From the NCBI RefSeq assembly GCF_029714425.1, contig NZ_CP121668.1, positions 4,919,501 through 4,983,500 on the forward strand: a stretch of DNA of 64,000 nt, read 5' to 3'. Numbering within the stretch: position 1 is the stretch's first letter; every line of letters begins with the position of its first letter. The notes below the pieces were generated by a model that worked only from the letters and a program-made list of their open reading frames with translations, searched no databases and had not been told where the DNA came from. The translations under genes and the position numbers were made by a program. This stretch comes from Bradyrhizobium sp. CB2312 (GTDB taxonomy: Bacteria; Pseudomonadota; Alphaproteobacteria; Rhizobiales; Xanthobacteraceae). Shown piece after piece: positions 18,039-26,846 of the stretch.

Positions 18039-19133
18039 CTAGGTGGTTGGCAGGTCCGCCTCGAAATTGAAGCGGTCGCGCAGGTTCTTGCGCTGCTCCA
18101 GGATGTCCTTGAGGAAGGCGCGGTCCTGGTCGTTCCTCATCATCGGCTCGATCAGGTCGAGCTGGTTCATGGCGACCAGCTGCAGGATCTCGGTGCGCGG
18201 CTTGCCGCTGGGATCGCGCGGCAGGGCGTGCACCACCTGGATGTGTTCCGGCGGCTTCGGGCCCTTCGCAGCAGTCAGCTCGGTGCGGATCTGGCCCTCG
18301 AGCGTGGCCTGATCGGCTTCGACGAAGGCATAGAGCCCGACGCCCGAGCGGCGGTCGGCAAAGGCGACGATGGCGGTGTCACGCACGGCCGGGTTCTTGC
18401 GGATCAGCTCGGCCAGCACCGGTGCGTCGTTGACGAGCCGTCGGCCGCCGCCCTCGCGGTCGGTGAAGTTGAACAGGCCGCGGGTGATGGCGCGATAGAC
18501 CTTCTTGCCGGTGGCAAGCCACAGGCTCGCGGCGAACGACTTCTTCGCCAGAACCTTGCGCTCGCGCGGCGTCAGCGCCTCGGGTGCGTAGGAGCGCTTG
18601 TGCTTGAGCAGGTGCCGGAGGTCTTCATAGGCGAGGATGCGATAGAGCCGGCCGCGCCGGTTGAAGCATGCTGCGAGCTGGAAGTCGGTCACATAGGCGC
18701 GGCCGTCGCGGCCGACCAGCCAGTTCTGTTCCTTGGCAAGATCGTTGTGGCAGATGCCGGCGCGGCGCAGCCGGCGCAGCACCGCCTTGGCCGAACGGAA
18801 ATAGGCGAGGTCGCCATGGGGCTTGGCCAGATGCAGCGCGACGCCGTCGACGAAGCCGCGCACCAGCGCGCGGCGTCCGGCCCACAGCAGCTCGGGGCCG
18901 ACGTTCAGGCCCTTGGCGAGCGCCAGCGCATGCTTCTCGCGCGCGAACAGATGGCGCGCCAGCAGGAACGACCACCACGGCACTTCGTCGAGCCGGCGCA
19001 GCACCGCATCGACCTCGCCGGCATCGCCGCGGAAGCGGCCGCGCTCGACGGTCGAGAACACGTCGCGCTTGAGCAGCACGCCCTCGGTCCAGCGCGCCGA
19101 CAGTGACGCGGCGTCGTCTTTAGGGAGGCTCAT
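18039..19133 (-). CDS. Kinase-like protein fused to an ANL (AMP-binding enzyme) C-terminal domain
   Basis: A 364-residue protein. Residues ~15-170 resemble a small serine/threonine-kinase or RIO-like fold: catalytic-loop segment ICHNDLAKEQNWL with H129, D131 and N137, and a metal-loop segment YVTDFQLA with D150. No clear glycine-rich loop is seen. Residues ~245-325 match the C-terminal lid of acyl-CoA/AMP-forming synthetases: AVRDTAIVAFADRRSGVGL, then HIQVVHALPRDPSGKPRTEIL, where K311 sits at the usual acyl-adenylation lysine. The large adenylating N-domain is missing. Seven bases separate its stop from trmFO upstream on the same strand, so they may share a transcript. The function is not known. 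Confidence 0.8.
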   Translation of the reverse strand: MSLPKDDAASLSARWTEGVLLKRDVFSTVERGRFRGDAGEVDAVLRRLDEVPWWSFLLARHLFAREKHALALAKGLNVGPELLWAGRRALVRGFVDGVALHLAKPHGDLAYFRSAKAVLRRLRRAGICHNDLAKEQNWLVGRDGRAYVTDFQLAACFNRRGRLYRILAYEDLRHLLKHKRSYAPEALTPRERKVLAKKSFAASLWLATGKKVYRAITRGLFNFTDREGGGRRLVNDAPVLAELIRKNPAVRDTAIVAFADRRSGVGLYAFVEADQATLEGQIRTELTAAKGPKPPEHIQVVHALPRDPSGKPRTEILQLVAMNQLDLIEPMMRNDQDRAFLKDILEQRKNLRDRFNFEADLPTT

Positions 19134-19140
19134 CGCAAAC

Positions 19141-20568
19141 TCACGCGGCGGCAGCGATGCGCAGGTGATCGGCGATCCAGCGATCGAGATCGGCGAGCGC
19201 CAGCGCGCTCATCGCCTGCTTCTTGGCTACGGTCTTCTCGTTGCCGCGCAGTCGCGTGCCGTCGGGCTTTTTCGTCGGCACGCTCGCGAGCGGCGGGAAC
19301 AGGCCGAAATTGATGTTCATCGGCTGGAACGAGCGCGTGCCCGGCTCGATGGTCTCGATATGACCGCCGGTGATGTGGCCGAGCAGCGAGCCGAGCGCCG
19401 TCGTCGCCGGTGGGCTCGCCAGCCTCTCCCCGCGGGCGTCGGCTGCCGCATAGAGGCCGGCGATCAGGCCGACACTGGCGGACTCCACATAACCCTCGCA
19501 GCCCGTCATCTGGCCGGCGAAGCGCAGCCGCGGCTGCGCGCGCAGGCGCAGTTGGCCGTCGAGCAGCTTTGGCGAGTTGAGGAAGGTGTTGCGATGCAGG
19601 CCGCCGAGACGGGCGAACTCGGCCTTCTCCAGACCGGGAATCGTGCGGAAGATGCGCTGCTGCTCGCCATACTTCAGCTTCGTCTGGAAGCCGACGATGT
19701 TGTAGAGCGTGCCGAGCTTGTTGTCCTGGCGCAGCTGCACGATTGCGTAGGCCTTGGTGGCGGGATCGTGCGGGTTGGTGAGGCCGACCGGCTTCATCGG
19801 GCCGTGGCGCAAGGTCTCGGGGCCGCGCTCCGCCATCACCTCGATCGGCAGGCAGCCGTCGAAATAGGGCGTGTTGGTCTCCCACTCCTTGAACTCGGTC
19901 TTCTCGCCGGCGATCAGCGCGGCGACGAAGCCGTCATACTGCTCCTTGGTCATGGGGCAGTTGATGTAGTCGGCGCCGTTGCCGCCGGGACCGACCTTGT
20001 CGTAGCGCGACTGGAACCAGGCCACCGACATGTCGATGGACTCGCGATGCACGATCGGCGCGATCGCGTCGAAGAAGGCGAGCGCGTTCTCGTCGGTCAG
20101 CTCGCGGATGGCATCGGCGAGCGGGGCAGAGGTGAGGGGACCGGTCGCAACGATGACGTTGCTCCAGTCGGCCGGCGGCAGGCCCGCGATCTCGCCGCGG
20201 GTGATCTCGATGAGGGGATGGTCGTTCAGCGCCTTGGTGACGGCGGCCGAGAAGCCGTCGCGGTCGACCGCGAGCGCGCCGCCGGCGGGCACCTGGTTGG
20301 CATCGGCCGCGCGCATGATCAGCGAGTCGAGCCGGCGCATCTCCGCATGCAGCAGGCCGACGGCGTTGTTGGCGGCGTCGTCCGATCGGAACGAATTGGA
20401 GCAGACGAGCTCGGCAAGCCCGTCGGTGCGGTGGGCCTCGGTCATGCGGGTCGGCCGCATCTCGTGCAGCACGACGGGCACGCCTGATTTGGCCACCTGC
20501 CAGGCGGCCTCGGAACCGGCAAGGCCGGCACCGATCACGTGCACGATGTTGGATTGGGGTCCTGTCAT
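19141..20568 (-). CDS. trmFO: Folate/FAD-dependent tRNA (uracil-54-C5)-methyltransferase
   Basis: A 475-residue flavoprotein that makes ribothymidine at tRNA position 54 with methylenetetrahydrofolate as carbon donor. The FAD-binding glycine motif is [14 protein letters not shown] at the N-terminus, followed by the family segment [18 protein letters not shown] and [28 protein letters not shown] near residue 360 and [13 protein letters not shown] near 415 are also typical. Length fits TrmFO (~450-480). The start at 20568 is a clean ATG before the Rossmann strand. Confidence 0.95.
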   Translation of the reverse strand: MTGPQSNIVHVIGAGLAGSEAAWQVAKSGVPVVLHEMRPTRMTEAHRTDGLAELVCSNSFRSDDAANNAVGLLHAEMRRLDSLIMRAADANQVPAGGALAVDRDGFSAAVTKALNDHPLIEITRGEIAGLPPADWSNVIVATGPLTSAPLADAIRELTDENALAFFDAIAPIVHRESIDMSVAWFQSRYDKVGPGGNGADYINCPMTKEQYDGFVAALIAGEKTEFKEWETNTPYFDGCLPIEVMAERGPETLRHGPMKPVGLTNPHDPATKAYAIVQLRQDNKLGTLYNIVGFQTKLKYGEQQRIFRTIPGLEKAEFARLGGLHRNTFLNSPKLLDGQLRLRAQPRLRFAGQMTGCEGYVESASVGLIAGLYAAADARGERLASPPATTALGSLLGHITGGHIETIEPGTRSFQPMNINFGLFPPLASVPTKKPDGTRLRGNEKTVAKKQAMSALALADLDRWIADHLRIAAAA

Positions 20569-20642
20569 GAGGCGGACAGGTAGCGCTTTTCGGCGAAGAG
20601 TGGAATCGCCGAGATCGAGTTTTCTGCCATTGGAAACGACAA

Positions 20643-20661
20643 CGCCCGCACGAGGCGGGCG
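20643..20661 (-). terminator. Terminator after the DUF1127 gene
   Basis: Perfect seven-base-pair stem CGCCCGC/GCGGGCG with a five-base loop. On the minus strand it is followed by TTGTCGTTT. It lies 32 bases after the end of the minus-strand DUF1127 gene. Confidence 0.7.
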
Positions 20662-20692
20662 CTATCGGTTCGTCCGGTAGGGCTAAACGATA

Positions 20693-20845
20693 TCAGCCCT
20701 GATACTGACCGGCGGCAACGCGCGGGATGTCCGAGCGATCGAGGCCGATGTCGGCCAGTTCGCGATCGCTGAGCTGGGACAGCTCGGCAACATTGCGCTG
20801 ATAGTCCCGGAAAGCCTGGATCATGCGGATGAGCGAGAGCAGCAT
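20693..20845 (-). CDS. DUF1127 small protein
   Basis: A 50-residue protein, MLLSLIRMIQAFRDYQ...ELSQLSDRELADIGLDRSDI, which is the full DUF1127 (YjiS-like) domain. Small DUF1127 proteins in alphaproteobacteria have been linked to phosphate, carbon or RNA metabolism, but the role of this one is unknown. The start at 20845 has a strong AGGAGA ribosome site seven bases upstream; the frame continues 40 codons further without one. Followed by a clear terminator. Confidence 0.92.
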   Translation of the reverse strand: MLLSLIRMIQAFRDYQRNVAELSQLSDRELADIGLDRSDIPRVAAGQYQG

Positions 20846-21563
20846 TGGTAGTCTCCTGTAGTTCGATTCAGCCTTTGCCGAGGCGTCATCGTTGAAATGA
20901 ATATAGGTGAGAGTGGTGCAGTGCGAAAGTTCCGATGTTGCGATGCAGCTAAGCGTATGATGCATGGCGGCGGTAACGGACGATTAACTCGAAGGCAATC
21001 TCGCTTAATGCGTAGGCGAGAGAGCCGTCAGATTGTCATAAATGTCCGTGAATACACGGATTTATGATTACAATGGCGGTTCCCCTCGGTGCCGAAATAA
21101 GTCGTGTTCCCCTTCCACGCAAGGCGACCGTCCAGCTACTGCGCCCAAGTCTCGCATGCGCGAATCGCATGTGTCGCAGGCTATAAGTAATGAATATAAA
21201 TTCACTTAAGTGAGCAGGGCGGCTCGGAAGCGAACCACCGCTGGATCGGCGACAATCGCCGATTCGCTAGCCCTCGGGGGCCGACGAGGCCGAGCAGCCG
21301 GCAGGACAGAGGGGAGCTGATCCGGCGTGGTTCGCATCTCACCCGTCTCCTGGTGCGGTGCACACACGTCAAAGGTGTAGCTTCATTACCAAGTTGTAAT
21401 GGAAATCAGAAATTTCGCATGCGCCTCTGCGCGGCGCGCAACATCACGCAATTCTCGCGGGGAATTTATTGCGGCAAGTTGCCGCGCCCGGAGGAAAGTC
21501 ATGTCGCAGATTCCGGCAATGTCGCTGGGGCTGTCTCAAGAACAAGAGAAGGAAAGTAACATC
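20846..21563. other. Long intergenic region with palindromes, divergent promoters
   Basis: About 720 bases between the divergent DUF1127 gene and the small secreted protein. No convincing gene is seen. It is more AT-rich than its surroundings in the 20880-21220 part. It holds a near-palindrome at 21037-21066 and a perfect eight-base-pair stem ATCGGCGA/TCGCCGAT with a three-base loop at 21243-21261, inside a GC-rich stretch that ends near 21320. A small RNA is possible but nothing proves it. Confidence 0.5.
21037..21066. promoter_or_regulatory. Near-perfect inverted repeat, operator-like
   Basis: CATAAAT-GT-CCGTG and CACGGATTTATG around an AATA centre: 12 pairing bases per side with a two-base bulge in the left arm. 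It is AT-rich, which suits a protein-binding site better than a terminator. It lies 192 bases upstream of the DUF1127 start and 498 upstream of the gene at 21564. Confidence 0.4.
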
Positions 21564-21827
21564 ATGACGAAGTTACTCGGGGTTATCGCAATTGCCGCCG
21601 TCGCGTTCGCCGTCGCGCCTGCCCAGGCCGCCAAGCACGCCACGGGCGGCTGCAGCTCGGCCAATCTGGAGAAGACCGAAACCGCGATCGAAGCCATGGC
21701 CGACGGCGACAGCAAGTTCGTCGCGCAGAAGGAGATCGCGGCGGCGCAGGACGCGCTCCTCAACGGCAAAATGGGTGCATGCGGCATGCACCTCAACAAG
21801 GCGATGCACGCCACCATGGGCAAGTAA
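21564..21827 (+). CDS. Small secreted protein of unknown function
   Basis: An 87-residue protein: signal peptide MTKLLGVIAIAAVAFAVAPAQA, then a helical mature part of ~65 residues with two cysteines (GGCSSANLEK and MGACGMHLNKAMHA) that could form a disulfide. A His/Met-rich tail (GMHLNKAMHATMGK) is noticeable. AGAAGGAAAG precedes the start. An in-frame ATG at 21501 has an even better GGAGG site six bases upstream and would add 21 polar residues before the signal; the shorter form gives the normal signal peptide and is preferred. The family is not recognised. Confidence 0.8.
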   Translation: MTKLLGVIAIAAVAFAVAPAQAAKHATGGCSSANLEKTETAIEAMADGDSKFVAQKEIAAAQDALLNGKMGACGMHLNKAMHATMGK

Positions 21828-21852
21828 ACGGGTAGGCAAACGCACCCAAGAG

Positions 21853-21880
21853 AGGGCCGGTCGCCTTACCGATCGGCCCT
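21853..21880 (+). terminator. Terminator after the small secreted protein
   Basis: AGGGCCG/CGGCCCT stem extended by CG pairs around a short loop, followed by ATGCGTTTTG. It sits between convergent genes and could serve the plus-strand gene. Confidence 0.6.
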
Positions 21881-21902
21881 ATGCGTTTTGCAGAGTGTTA
21901 TT

Positions 21903-22727
21903 TTAAGGGGCGTGGGCCAGCCGGGCGGCGAAATAGGCCACCGTCTTGGAATAGACCTCGCTCTTGTTCCACTGCTGGAGCACCGCGAAGTTCGGGCTGC
22001 CGGGCTGCCAATCCTTACCCTTCTGCCAGCCATAGCCGGCGAGATAATTGGCAGTTGAGGCGAGCACGTCGGGCGCATTGTGCAGGAGATCGCGCTTGCC
22101 ATTGCCGTCGAAGTCGACGGCGTATTTCATCCAGGACGACGGCATGAACTGGGTCTGGCCGAGCTCACCGGCCCAGGCGCCTTTCATGTCGCCTGGGGCC
22201 AGGTCGCCGCGCTGGACGATGCGCAGTGCATCCATCAACTCGGCGCGAAACTGCTCCGAACGCCGGCAGTCATACGCCAGCGTCGCCAGCGAGCGGATGG
22301 TGGCGAACTTGCCGGTGTTGACGCCGAAATCGGTCTCGAGCCCCCAGATCGCGACCAGCACCTCGCCGGGCACGCCATAGGTTTGCTCAATGCGCGACAG
22401 CACCGAGCCGTATTGCTTCATCATGTTGGAGCCGCGCGTCATTCGCGGCGGCACCATGCGGCCGGAAAACTCTTCAAACGTCTGGGTGAAGACCTTTTGC
22501 GACTTGTCGCGGTTGAGCACGCTCTGGTCGAGGGTCACACCGGCAAGCCCGGCGGCGATGGCCTGCTGCGAGATGCCCTTGGCCGCGGCGTCTGCTTTGA
22601 AGTCGGCAAGCCAAGCGTCGAAATTGCCGGAGCCGCAGGCGACCGCAGCGAGCGTTGGCTGGGCGGACAGGATGGATGCGGAGAGGGCGAGGGCTGCAAG
22701 AGCGAGACGAGAAACCGTCGGGGTCAT
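21903..22727 (-). CDS. Lytic murein transglycosylase (MltB type)
   Basis: A 274-residue exported muramidase that cleaves peptidoglycan between MurNAc and GlcNAc with formation of anhydro-MurNAc. The signal peptide ends near PTLAAVAC. The catalytic glutamate lies in AIWGLETDFG. Further MltB landmarks are VPGEVLVAIWG, AGELGQTQFMPSSWMKYAVDFDGNG and ASTANYLAGYGWQKGKDW. No C-terminal peptidoglycan-binding domain is present, so it is the short form. The start at 22727 directly precedes the signal; the longer open frame upstream is not supported. Confidence 0.92.
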   Translation of the reverse strand: MTPTVSRLALAALALSASILSAQPTLAAVACGSGNFDAWLADFKADAAAKGISQQAIAAGLAGVTLDQSVLNRDKSQKVFTQTFEEFSGRMVPPRMTRGSNMMKQYGSVLSRIEQTYGVPGEVLVAIWGLETDFGVNTGKFATIRSLATLAYDCRRSEQFRAELMDALRIVQRGDLAPGDMKGAWAGELGQTQFMPSSWMKYAVDFDGNGKRDLLHNAPDVLASTANYLAGYGWQKGKDWQPGSPNFAVLQQWNKSEVYSKTVAYFAARLAHAP

Positions 22728-22862
22728 CAGATGAAATGGATTCCGTGAAGTGATCTGACCGGCAGGCGCAATCTCGATTGTAACCGCGGCCAAAGCAAGG
22801 CGTATGACAGTTCGCGATCCTGCCCGAGCCGGGCTCGGGCAGGATCGCACGTCACGATGTCG

Positions 22863-23771
22863 TCAGGCGTCCGACCTGTTACGCCAGGGGAAGAGGTTGG
22901 CGGGGAAATCGGCGGCAGGCTTGCGCGGGCGATGCGGCGGGGGCGGCACCGGACGCGAGCCGGGCTCCGAGGCGATCACCTTGCGATAGAGGTGCCAGGT
23001 GGCGTGGCCGAGCAGGGGGATCACCACGGCAAGGCCGAGGAAGGCCGGGATCGTGCCGAGCGCCAGCAGCCCGGCCACGATCAGGCCCCAGGCCGCCATC
23101 GGCACCGGGTTCTTGGCGACGACGCGCAGCGAGGTGACCATCGCCTCGAACGCGCCGGCATGGCGGTCGAGCATGAGGGGGAACGACACGGCGCTGATGC
23201 AGAGCGCGGCGAGAGCGAACAGGAAGCCGGCGCCGCAGCCGACCACGATCAGCCACCAGCCTTGCGGGGTCGTCAGCACGCGCGTCATGAAATCGGAGAT
23301 TCCGGTCACGCCTTCATAGCCGAACGCCGACACATAAATGGCCTGCGCGGTCGCAACCCAGGTCACGAACAGAGCGAGCAGCAACGTGCCGAGGCCGAGC
23401 ATGGCGCCGAACGAGGGCGAGCGCAGGACCTCCATGGCATCCCAGGCACTCGCCTCTTCGCCGCGTTGGCGCCGGCTGGAGAGTTCATAGAGACCGAGCG
23501 CCGCGAACGGCCCGATCAGTGCGAAGCCGGCGGCCAGAGGAAACAGCAGCGGCAGCACCGAATAGCCCATCACCACGCGGGCGAGCACGAGGCCCAGCAC
23601 CGGATAGATCACGCAGAGGATGATGGCGTGGCTCGGAACCGCCTTGAAATCTTCCCAGCCGCGCTTGAGCGCATCGTGCAGGTCGGAGAGTTGGATGGTT
23701 CGGATCACAGGTCCAGCCGCGTCAGTGGGCTGGGCCATCGTTGGGACATTGCCCCGGTAGAATGTGGCCAT
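22863..23771 (-). CDS. DUF2189 family integral membrane protein
   Basis: A 302-residue protein with about six membrane segments. The soluble N-terminus carries the family motif LSDLHDALKRGWEDFKAVPSH, then pairs of hydrophobic helices (IILCVIYPVLGLVLA, VLPLLFPLAAGFALIGPFAALG) with the DUF2189-type GLYELSSRRQRGE loop between. The C-terminal tail is Pro/Arg-rich and cytoplasmic. The start at 23771 has GGGAG upstream. Function unknown; the family is common in rhizobia. Confidence 0.85.
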   Translation of the reverse strand: MATFYRGNVPTMAQPTDAAGPVIRTIQLSDLHDALKRGWEDFKAVPSHAIILCVIYPVLGLVLARVVMGYSVLPLLFPLAAGFALIGPFAALGLYELSSRRQRGEEASAWDAMEVLRSPSFGAMLGLGTLLLALFVTWVATAQAIYVSAFGYEGVTGISDFMTRVLTTPQGWWLIVVGCGAGFLFALAALCISAVSFPLMLDRHAGAFEAMVTSLRVVAKNPVPMAAWGLIVAGLLALGTIPAFLGLAVVIPLLGHATWHLYRKVIASEPGSRPVPPPPHRPRKPAADFPANLFPWRNRSDA

Positions 23772-24105
23772 GATCGCTAGCTCCCTTGCCGGGCAGCCGC
23801 ATCCGGCGCCGGCAACGGCGCAAGCGGCCGCCATTCTCTGAGTTGCGCGATCCCTACCAGACGCGAATTCCGGAAGGCATCGCGAGCTGAACAGGAAGCG
23901 TACGCCCATTTCCGAGACCTGTCCCTCACGCTCGGGTGAAATTCGATGCCGCAATGCAACCTCGAATGTGTCATTCGGTCGTCATTTCGCCGCAGATAAG
24001 CTGATGCTGCTTGTTCGTTCGCAGGAACGCGGGCGCAACGCGGTAACTTCGTCTATAAGTGTGCCACTCAAGGCCCTTCTAACGGATCCTTTTCGGGGAG
24101 CAGAC
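23772..24105. other. Divergent intergenic region
   Basis: About 330 bases between the divergent DUF2189 and DUF3597 genes. Reading frames on both sides extend into it but without ribosome sites. No repeat or clear promoter pair was found. Confidence 0.5.
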
Positions 24106-24522
24106 ATGAGCATTTTCGGGAAAATCATGGGCGCGATCTTCGGCAGCCATCCGGCTGCCGCCGCACCCGCAGGCAGCGCACCGTCGTCCAGCGCGCCGTC
24201 GTCCGGCGCGCCCGCCAGCGCCGCGCCGGCTGGATCGGCGCCTGCTGCCGCGCCGGCGGCAACGGTCGACGTCGCTGCGATCGTCGACAAGGCTGCGGCC
24301 GCGCACAAGGGCGAGAAGCTGGAGTGGCGCACCTCCATCGTCGACCTCATGAAGGCGCTCGACATCGATTCCAGCCTCGCCGCCCGCAAGGACCTCGCCA
24401 AGGAGCTCGGCTATAGCGGCGACATGAACGACTCCGCCAGCATGAACGTCTGGCTGCACAAGCAGGTGATGTCCAAGCTCGCTGCCAATGGCGGCAAGCT
24501 GCCGCCGGAAATCAAGCACTGA
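24106..24522 (+). CDS. DUF3597 domain protein
   Basis: A 138-residue protein. The first ~55 residues are a signal-like helix MSIFGKIMGAIFG followed by a low-complexity Ala/Pro/Ser/Gly linker. The C-terminal ~85 residues are the DUF3597 domain, TVDVAAIVDKAAAAHKGEKLEWRTSIVDLMKALDID, with the LysM-like tail KELGYSGDMNDSASMN. Function unknown. GGGGAG lies seven bases before the chosen ATG. A strong terminator follows at 24567. Confidence 0.85.
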   Translation: MSIFGKIMGAIFGSHPAAAAPAGSAPSSSAPSSGAPASAAPAGSAPAAAPAATVDVAAIVDKAAAAHKGEKLEWRTSIVDLMKALDIDSSLAARKDLAKELGYSGDMNDSASMNVWLHKQVMSKLAANGGKLPPEIKH

Positions 24523-24540
24523 CCGCTCGATCGGTCATTG

Positions 24541-24566
24541 CCAAGGGATTGAGCCAAGGGATTGAG
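24541..24566 (+). repeat. 13-base perfect tandem duplication
   Basis: CCAAGGGATTGAG occurs twice in a row (24541-24553 and 24554-24566) in the 3' untranslated region of the DUF3597 gene, just before its terminator. Confidence 0.9.
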
Positions 24567-24594
24567 AAGGGCCCGCGATCTCGCGGGCCCTTTT
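24567..24594. terminator. Strong bidirectional terminator
   Basis: Perfect 12-base arms AAGGGCCCGCGA (24567-24578) and TCGCGGGCCCTT (24581-24592), followed by TTTT on the plus strand. It lies between the convergent DUF3597 and acetyltransferase genes. Confidence 0.9.
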
Positions 24595-24598
24595 GCTT

Positions 24599-24874
24599 TC
24601 AAGCGACGAGATCCGCATCCTCCGGATGCTTGTCGAGATAGTCGACGACGAAGCCGCAGCCGGCGATCACCTTCCGGCCGTCGCGACGGATCAGCTCTAG
24701 CGCGCCCTTCACCAGTTCGGACGCGATGCCGCGGCCGCGCAGCGCGCGCGGCGTCTCGGTATGGGTGATCATCACGGCCGACGGTGTCAGCCGGTAATTG
24801 GCGAAGGCGACCTCGCTGCCGACGTCGAGCTCGAAGCGGCTCCTGTCCTTGTTGTCGCGTACCGATGCCGCCAT
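24599..24874 (-). CDS. Mini-GNAT acetyltransferase-like protein
   Basis: A 91-residue protein of the short GNAT (YjdJ-like/Gcn5-related, COG2388) family. Acetyl-CoA binding is suggested by LRGRGIASELVKGALE, corresponding to motif A. The end CGFVVDYLDKHPEDADLVA is the family C-terminus. AAGGAT precedes the start. The substrate is unknown. A paralogue lies 1.7 kb away at 26560-26835 on the same strand. Confidence 0.85.
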   Translation of the reverse strand: MAASVRDNKDRSRFELDVGSEVAFANYRLTPSAVMITHTETPRALRGRGIASELVKGALELIRRDGRKVIAGCGFVVDYLDKHPEDADLVA

Positions 24875-24977
24875 GCCAGATCCTTCCGAAGCGCTGCCTG
24901 TTTCCTGATCTAGGCGCCTGAACCGGCCCTTGCCAAGGTGCGACCAAGGGAGGTTGCCGCAGGGGAGATATCTCGAA

Positions 24978-25913
24978 ATGCGTGTCGCACTCAGCTTTCC
25001 CGCGCTGCTCGCTGTCTTGCTTTCGACGGCGCCGCTGCCGGCTGCGGCCGAAGGCGGTCCGGTCTGGGACGCATGCGTCGGGCCCACCAGCACGCCGGAG
25101 GAGCGGGTCAAGGCCTGCTCGACCGTAATCGAGACCAGGAGCGAGAGCGGCCACCGGCTGGCGGGCGCCTATTGCAATCGCGGCCATGGTCTCACCGAGG
25201 AGCGCGAGCTCGACGCGGCGCTGTCGGATCTCGACGAGGCGGTCCGGCTCGCTCCCGACTATGCCTGCGCCTTCAACAATCGCGGCCGTGTCTACAGCTT
25301 CAAGCGCGACTATGATCGCGCCATCGCCGATTACGACCAGGCCATCAGGCTCGATCCCTCGCTGGCGCTGGCCTACAGCAACCGCGGCGAATCCCGCTAC
25401 AACAAGGGTGATCTCGATGGCGCCTTTGCCGACTTCGACGCCGCGATCAAGCGCGATCCGAACTATGCCACGGCCTACACCAATCGCGCCCTGGTGTACT
25501 ATCGCAGGCACGACATGGCGCATGCGCTCACCGACTACACCATGCGGATCAAGCTTGCGCCCAGCCTGCTCGCCTATATCGACCGCGGCAACGTCTATCG
25601 CGACAGCGAACAGCTCGACCACGCCGCTGCCGATTATGGCGAGGCGATCCGCATCGCGCCGACCGATGCGCGCGGCTGGCGCAATCGCGGCATGATCCGG
25701 CTCTACCAGGGCGACAACAAGGGCGGTCTTGCCGACTACGACAAGGCGCTGCAATACGATCCCTCCGACGTGTTCTCCTGGAACAATCGCGGCCAGGCCA
25801 GGCTTCGGCTCGGCGACAAGCAGGGCGCGATCGCCGACTTCAGGAAGGCGTTGGAATTGAAGCCCGGCCTGCCGGTCGCGCGCGAGGCGCTGCAGAGGCT
25901 CGGGGCGCTGTAG
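24978..25913 (+). CDS. Secreted tetratricopeptide-repeat protein
   Basis: A 311-residue protein with a signal peptide (LLAVLLSTAPLPAAAEG). From residue ~50 to the end it consists of about seven TPR units, each with the usual spacing of small and aromatic residues, such as YACAFNNRGRVYSFKRDYDRAIADYDQAIRL. It should be a periplasmic scaffold for protein-protein contacts; partners are unknown. GGGGAGATATC precedes the start. The nearest downstream gene on this strand begins 200 bases later. Confidence 0.85.
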   Translation: MRVALSFPALLAVLLSTAPLPAAAEGGPVWDACVGPTSTPEERVKACSTVIETRSESGHRLAGAYCNRGHGLTEERELDAALSDLDEAVRLAPDYACAFNNRGRVYSFKRDYDRAIADYDQAIRLDPSLALAYSNRGESRYNKGDLDGAFADFDAAIKRDPNYATAYTNRALVYYRRHDMAHALTDYTMRIKLAPSLLAYIDRGNVYRDSEQLDHAAADYGEAIRIAPTDARGWRNRGMIRLYQGDNKGGLADYDKALQYDPSDVFSWNNRGQARLRLGDKQGAIADFRKALELKPGLPVAREALQRLGAL

Positions 25914-26113
25914 CCGCAGTGCGATATGAGTTGGCGACCTGCGAAGATCGCGGCGGCCATCGAAATAATCCTCGCAGCCGCTCTTGCGCGGTCGCCGGCG
26001 GCTCCCACGTCTTTTGCAGGACATACGCCCGAATGCGGCAGGCAGGGTCGCGAGATATTCGGTGTGTCATGATCGCCAGCCGCAGACGTATGCCTCTGTT
26101 GTGGGAGGGTACG

Positions 26114-26512
26114 ATGTCGGACTTTGGTTTCTTGAATACTCATCGAACATGGGAAGACTGGTGCGGGATGGTGCTGGGCGCACTGATCGTCGTCTCGCCG
26201 TGGTTTCCCATCCAGGATCAGCCCGGGCTCGCCGGAGACTCAATGGTCATCCTGAACGCGGTCGCAGTCGGCCTGATCGTGTTTGGCATCAGTCAGCTCG
26301 AATATGTCGCGCTGCAACGCTGGCAGGAGGTGGCAACGATCCTGCTCGGATTGTGGCTCATCGCCTCGCCCTATTTCCTCGGCTATTCCGCTGAAGGGTT
26401 CCTGCGCATCTACCACACCAGCCTCGGCGCGGTTGCGGTGCTGCTCGGCGTGCTGCTGCTGTGGCAGGACTGGGATCTGACTGATCAGGACCTGCTCAAG
26501 CACGGGCAATAG
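26114..26512 (+). CDS. SPW-repeat membrane protein
   Basis: A 132-residue integral membrane protein with four hydrophobic helices in two similar halves. The family motif appears as VVSPWFPI in the first half and IASPYFLGY in the second, each after a helix, with the amphipathic RTWEDWCGMVLG and QRWQEVATILLG before it. Function unknown. GTGGGAGGG lies six bases upstream of the chosen ATG, which rules out the longer upstream frame. Confidence 0.87.
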   Translation: MSDFGFLNTHRTWEDWCGMVLGALIVVSPWFPIQDQPGLAGDSMVILNAVAVGLIVFGISQLEYVALQRWQEVATILLGLWLIASPYFLGYSAEGFLRIYHTSLGAVAVLLGVLLLWQDWDLTDQDLLKHGQ

Positions 26513-26559
26513 GCCGCAGATGTCGGCGGGCCCGCGCGGCTACGAGCGGGCCCGTGCGC

Positions 26560-26835
26560 TCATCGCTTCACCAGGTCCTGATACTCCGGGTGCTTCTCGA
26601 TCCACGCCTTCACGAACGGGCATTGCGGGATCAGCTTCAATCCGGCCGCGCGGACCTGGTCGAGCGCGCCTTGCACCAACTTTGAGCCGACGCCCTTGCC
26701 GCCGAGCTCCTTCGGCACGTCCGTATGCTCGAAGGTGATGACATCGTCATCGAGCTTGTAATGCTCCGTCGCGAGATGGCCCTCCACCTCGAGCTCATAG
26801 CGGTGATGGGCCTTGTTGTTGATGACGTCGCTCAT
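26560..26835 (-). CDS. Mini-GNAT acetyltransferase-like protein
   Basis: A 91-residue short GNAT with the segment LGGKGVGSKLVQGALDQVR for acetyl-CoA binding and the terminal PQCPFVKAWIEKHPEYQDLV. It is a diverged paralogue of the protein at 24599-24874. The next gene on this strand (26847-27362) lies 11 bases upstream of its start, so the two probably form an operon. Confidence 0.87.
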   Translation of the reverse strand: MSDVINNKAHHRYELEVEGHLATEHYKLDDDVITFEHTDVPKELGGKGVGSKLVQGALDQVRAAGLKLIPQCPFVKAWIEKHPEYQDLVKR

Positions 26836-26846
26836 GTCGTCTCCGG

